Assembly: GCA_963974675.1 (NCBI GenBank)
Contig: CAXBDQ010000029.1
Span: forward strand, 1-24,614
Length of the DNA: 24,614 nt
Reading direction: 5' to 3'
Origin: Porticoccus sp963974675
GTDB lineage: Bacteria; Pseudomonadota; Gammaproteobacteria; Pseudomonadales; Porticoccaceae
The stretch's first letter is position 1; every line of letters begins with the position of its first letter. The notes beneath the pieces were generated by a model. That model was not told where the DNA came from. It saw only the letters and a list, made by a program, of their open reading frames with translations, and did not search any database. The position numbers and the translations under genes were made by a program. Below are positions 22,390 to 24,614 of this stretch, piece by piece.

Positions 22390-22493
22390 GCTAACTGGTG
22401 GGGAATATCTACGTTGGCGGCCATTTTTGTAGGTCGGAAAAATACAGAGACTGTGATTTTCTATATGGCGCTGGACTGACTAAAAACAGTGGA

Positions 22494-22856
22494 ATGACTC
22501 CCTTTATATTATCCGCTGGTGTTGACTTTGTGCTTGCATTTTTAAGTTTTTGGGCACTATCTCGCGGCACACGTTTCTTTTCATGGCAATTATTTTCCCT
22601 CGTAAGTAAAATCCTGTTGTTATTGCTGGCGGCGGCTCTGCTGGTCGATAGTGTGGATCATATGGTTGGCCTCGGCTGGTACCAGCCACTGATTGATCCT
22701 CTTTGGGACAACAGTACTTTGCTCGACGACAACACCCGAAATCGCGGCGTCATTGCGGCATTCACTGGCTACCGGTCTCACCCGGCGCTGATGCTGTTAT
22801 ATGCCGCTTTCTGGATTATGGTCTGTCTTTTATTGCGCCGCCCCGTTGAGCCTTAA
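22494..22856 (+). pseudogene. FTR1-type iron permease, C-terminal fragment
   Basis: From the ATG at 22494 the protein reads FVLAFLSFWALSRGTRFFSW, LVSKILLLLLAAALLVDSVD, GLGWYQPLIDPLWDNSTLLD and FTGYRSHPALMLLYAAFW. This is the last two or three membrane spans and the W-x-P-x-x-P-L-W-D-x-S ending of FTR1/FtrC-EfeU iron permeases. The first 150 or so residues, including the REGxE iron-binding motifs, are missing. The open frame extends to 22398 but that part (MGNIYVGGHFCRSEKYRD) has no similarity and probably comes from the junction. The FtrD-like gene follows after 46 bases, supporting an ftr-type iron uptake operon that has lost its front. Confidence 0.7.
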
Positions 22857-22902
22857 AACCAGAAAAGCCTAGGTTTAATGTTGTGCTTGAGCCTGAAATA
22901 TT

Positions 22903-24294
22903 ATGAATGAAATCGTTGAAATGCTGCCTTGTCAAAGCCGTTCTATGCTGCAACGCTTGGGTGACGTTATGCAGACTCGGCGCAGCCTGATCCTGAGTGT
23001 CCAATGGCTTGTGGTCGTTTTTTATCTCAATCTACTGATATGCCCGGTGCTTCTCCCCCTACCTAAAGATTATGTGCCTTTTTATGAAAACCTGATTCTG
23101 TTCGCCCAGTTTATATTCTGGGGGATCTGGTGGCCTTTTGTGATACTTAGCATGATTCTGCTGGGGCGTGTCTGGTGTGGTGTATTTTGTCCCGAAGGTG
23201 CTTTGAGTGAATGGTCAAGTCGCTATGGTTTGGGGCGAGCTATTCCTCGCTGGATGCGTTGGGGCGGCTGGCCTTTTGTCGCCTTTGTGCTCACCACCAT
23301 TTACGGCCAACTGGTCAGTGTTTATGAATACCCCAAAGCTGCATTGCTTATCCTTGGTGGCTCAACCATTGCTGCGATGTTTGTTGGATTTCTTTATGGG
23401 CGCGGTAAACGCGTATGGTGTCGCCACCTGTGCCCGGCCAGCGGTATCTTTTCTTTGCTATCACGACTGGCACCTATACATTTTCGTGTGGACCGTGATG
23501 CCTGGAAGCAAGCACCGAGACGTACCGCTGCAGTGGACTGCGCGCCATTGATTAATATTCGTACCATGACCGGCAACAGCGCCTGTCATATGTGTGGTCG
23601 TTGCAGTGACCATCGTAATGCCGTCACCCTGAATACCCGCCCGGCCAACGCAGAAATCCTTTCCATTGAAAAGAAAGATGCCAATCACTGGGATATTATT
23701 TTATTGGTATTTGGCATGCTTGGTGTTGCCACTGGTGCTTTTCAGTGGTCTGCTTCGCCCTGGTTTGTGAGCATGAAACAAAGCTTGACTGAATGGCTGA
23801 TTGAAAGAAATGTGTTCTGGATGCTAGATGATAATGCGCCCTGGTGGTTGCTGACTCACTACCCGAAAACCAATGACGTATTTAGCTGGCTGGACGGTGC
23901 CAGCATCCTACTATATATAGGTGCAACGACGTTTAGCATTGGAGGTCTGGTCTTTACCGGACTGTGGCTGGCAGCTCGCATCTTGAAAGATGCAGGCTTT
24001 ATTCACTGGCAACTGGGTTACGCACTCACACCGCTGGCCGGACTCAGTATCTTCCTAGGCCTGACCACGTTAACACTCAGCATACTTAAGGCCGAGCACA
24101 TTACGCTGATCTACATCCCGGAATTACGTATCGGCCTGCTTTTTCTGGCCTATATCTGGAGTGCTTACCTGCTATGGCGCATGCTTATAAAAATCAAAAT
24201 GAGTCGCTGGCGACAACTGGGAGCCTGGTCTGCCATCATGATTAGCAGCAGCCTAGTTGGTTTAAGCTGGATCATGATGTTTTTTCTCTGGTAA
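22903..24294 (+). CDS. ftrD: FtrD-like membrane polyferredoxin
   Basis: The 463-residue protein is a NapH/FtrD-type iron-sulphur membrane protein. Several membrane spans surround two CxxxCP motifs, CGVFCPEG (92-99) and CRHLCPASG (173-181). A ferredoxin-like cluster follows: Cys213 and Cys228, Cys231, Cys234 (ACHMCGRCSDHRN). The C-terminal half has about five more spans. In FtrABCD systems (Bordetella, Brucella) FtrD takes the electron when periplasmic Fe(II) is oxidised for FTR1-driven import. The upstream FTR1 fragment supports this. FtrA and FtrB are not in the window. The gene looks intact, but its partner permease is truncated. Confidence 0.8.
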   Translation: MNEIVEMLPCQSRSMLQRLGDVMQTRRSLILSVQWLVVVFYLNLLICPVLLPLPKDYVPFYENLILFAQFIFWGIWWPFVILSMILLGRVWCGVFCPEGALSEWSSRYGLGRAIPRWMRWGGWPFVAFVLTTIYGQLVSVYEYPKAALLILGGSTIAAMFVGFLYGRGKRVWCRHLCPASGIFSLLSRLAPIHFRVDRDAWKQAPRRTAAVDCAPLINIRTMTGNSACHMCGRCSDHRNAVTLNTRPANAEILSIEKKDANHWDIILLVFGMLGVATGAFQWSASPWFVSMKQSLTEWLIERNVFWMLDDNAPWWLLTHYPKTNDVFSWLDGASILLYIGATTFSIGGLVFTGLWLAARILKDAGFIHWQLGYALTPLAGLSIFLGLTTLTLSILKAEHITLIYIPELRIGLLFLAYIWSAYLLWRMLIKIKMSRWRQLGAWSAIMISSSLVGLSWIMMFFLW

Positions 24295-24614
24295 TTCAAT
24301 AGGATAACTAAAGTTTAGAGCGAACTCGCCCGTTCAGCTGCTTCAGTGTAGCAGGGAAATATTATGTTTTTCATCAATACCTTATCCAAGACCATGTGGC
24401 TAATAGATATTTATCTAAAGAAGACTATGACCAGTATGCTCTACTACATATCGAAACATTAACTCACAACGTGGCGGTAGATGTTCTAAATCGTCACGAA
24501 AATTAGACGCCCTAAATGTCTCCTATATTGTAGTTTTATTAACCCTAAGCGCTGGGCTCTCTCTTATTGCAATTTCAACGGCAGTCGGAACGGACAAGGT
24601 CTCCTCTCGTATTT
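24295..24614 (+). other. Right edge: short coding-like fragments only
   Basis: One frame (about 24336-24506) reads YYVFHQYLIQDHVANRYLSK, EDYDQYALLHIETLTHNVAV and ends DVLNRHEN at TAG, without a clear start. It looks like the end of a truncated gene. A second frame (about 24496 to the edge) reads KLDALNVSYIVVLLTLSAGL, then SLIAISTAVGTDKVSSRI, a membrane helix, also without a start codon. I recognise neither, and both could be chance. Confidence 0.25.

Noticed and set aside
16454..24614. A second copy of the ssrA 3' end (attR) closing the island
   Set aside because: I looked for the T-arm/acceptor string GGGTTCAATTCCCG downstream and did not see it in the window.
1..24614. CRISPR arrays, tRNA or rRNA genes
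   Set aside because: No regularly spaced repeats and no tRNA cloverleaf other than the tRNA-like domain of tmRNA were seen.

Overview
The window looks like a chromosomal segment of a marine-type gammaproteobacterium. The evidence is the gene order grpE-dnaK-dnaJ-dapB-carA, the block fur / bamE-rnfH-ratA / smpB-ssrA, and a tmRNA tag reading ANDDNYALAA. The carA-dapB-dnaJ-dnaK-grpE-recN and fur/bamE arrangements resemble Pseudomonas and Cellvibrionales-like lineages. I cannot name the genus. Positions 1-16453 are conserved backbone. Positions 16454-24614 are a patchwork of accessory DNA that starts exactly at the 3' end of ssrA, a classic integration hotspot.

Backbone: the minus strand carries carA (partial, running off the left edge), dapB, dnaJ, dnaK and grpE. 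Heat-shock (sigma-32-like) promoters can be read upstream of both grpE and dnaK. The dnaK-dnaJ gap can fold into an elaborate RNA structure, and carA has a long leader with an intrinsic terminator that looks like an attenuator. Divergently, recN (DNA repair) is followed by a 33-residue membrane protein behind a perfect FNR/Anr box. Next come an exported protein of unknown function with three Cys-pair motifs, a membrane GGDEF diguanylate cyclase, fur (lacking the CxxC zinc cysteines) divergent from bamE, and the rnfH-ratA pair with an NSS-family sodium symporter gene directly upstream. smpB (possibly leaderless), a Fur-box-controlled bfd, bfr and ssrA complete this part. Iron homeostasis (Fur, Bfd, Bfr) and trans-translation (SmpB, tmRNA) are therefore close together.

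Accessory region: directly after ssrA lies an integrase N-terminal remnant fused to an internally deleted IS6-family transposase remnant. Then comes a minus-strand group: two paralogous cytochrome P460-family haem proteins, a 5'-truncated NrtS-like nitrate/nitrite transporter fragment whose stop codon abuts the start of an ECF sigma factor, and a small soluble zinc-binding anti-sigma factor (ZAS type). Divergent from the P460 genes is the start of a YeeE/YedE-like membrane protein, cut after about 45 codons by a second integrase fragment. A CsrA-like C-terminal fragment follows. Beyond that are a frameshifted ice-binding-like (DUF3494) protein with a PEP-CTERM sorting tail behind a good sigma-54 promoter, a C-terminal fragment of an FTR1-type iron permease, and an intact FtrD-like polyferredoxin. 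The right edge holds only short fragments.

The most interesting candidate system is the ECF sigma / ZAS anti-sigma / twin P460 / NrtS group, which could be a reactive-nitrogen response module. Its partial decay (NrtS and YeeE truncated) argues for caution. All functional statements rest on motif recognition by eye; no database search was run.
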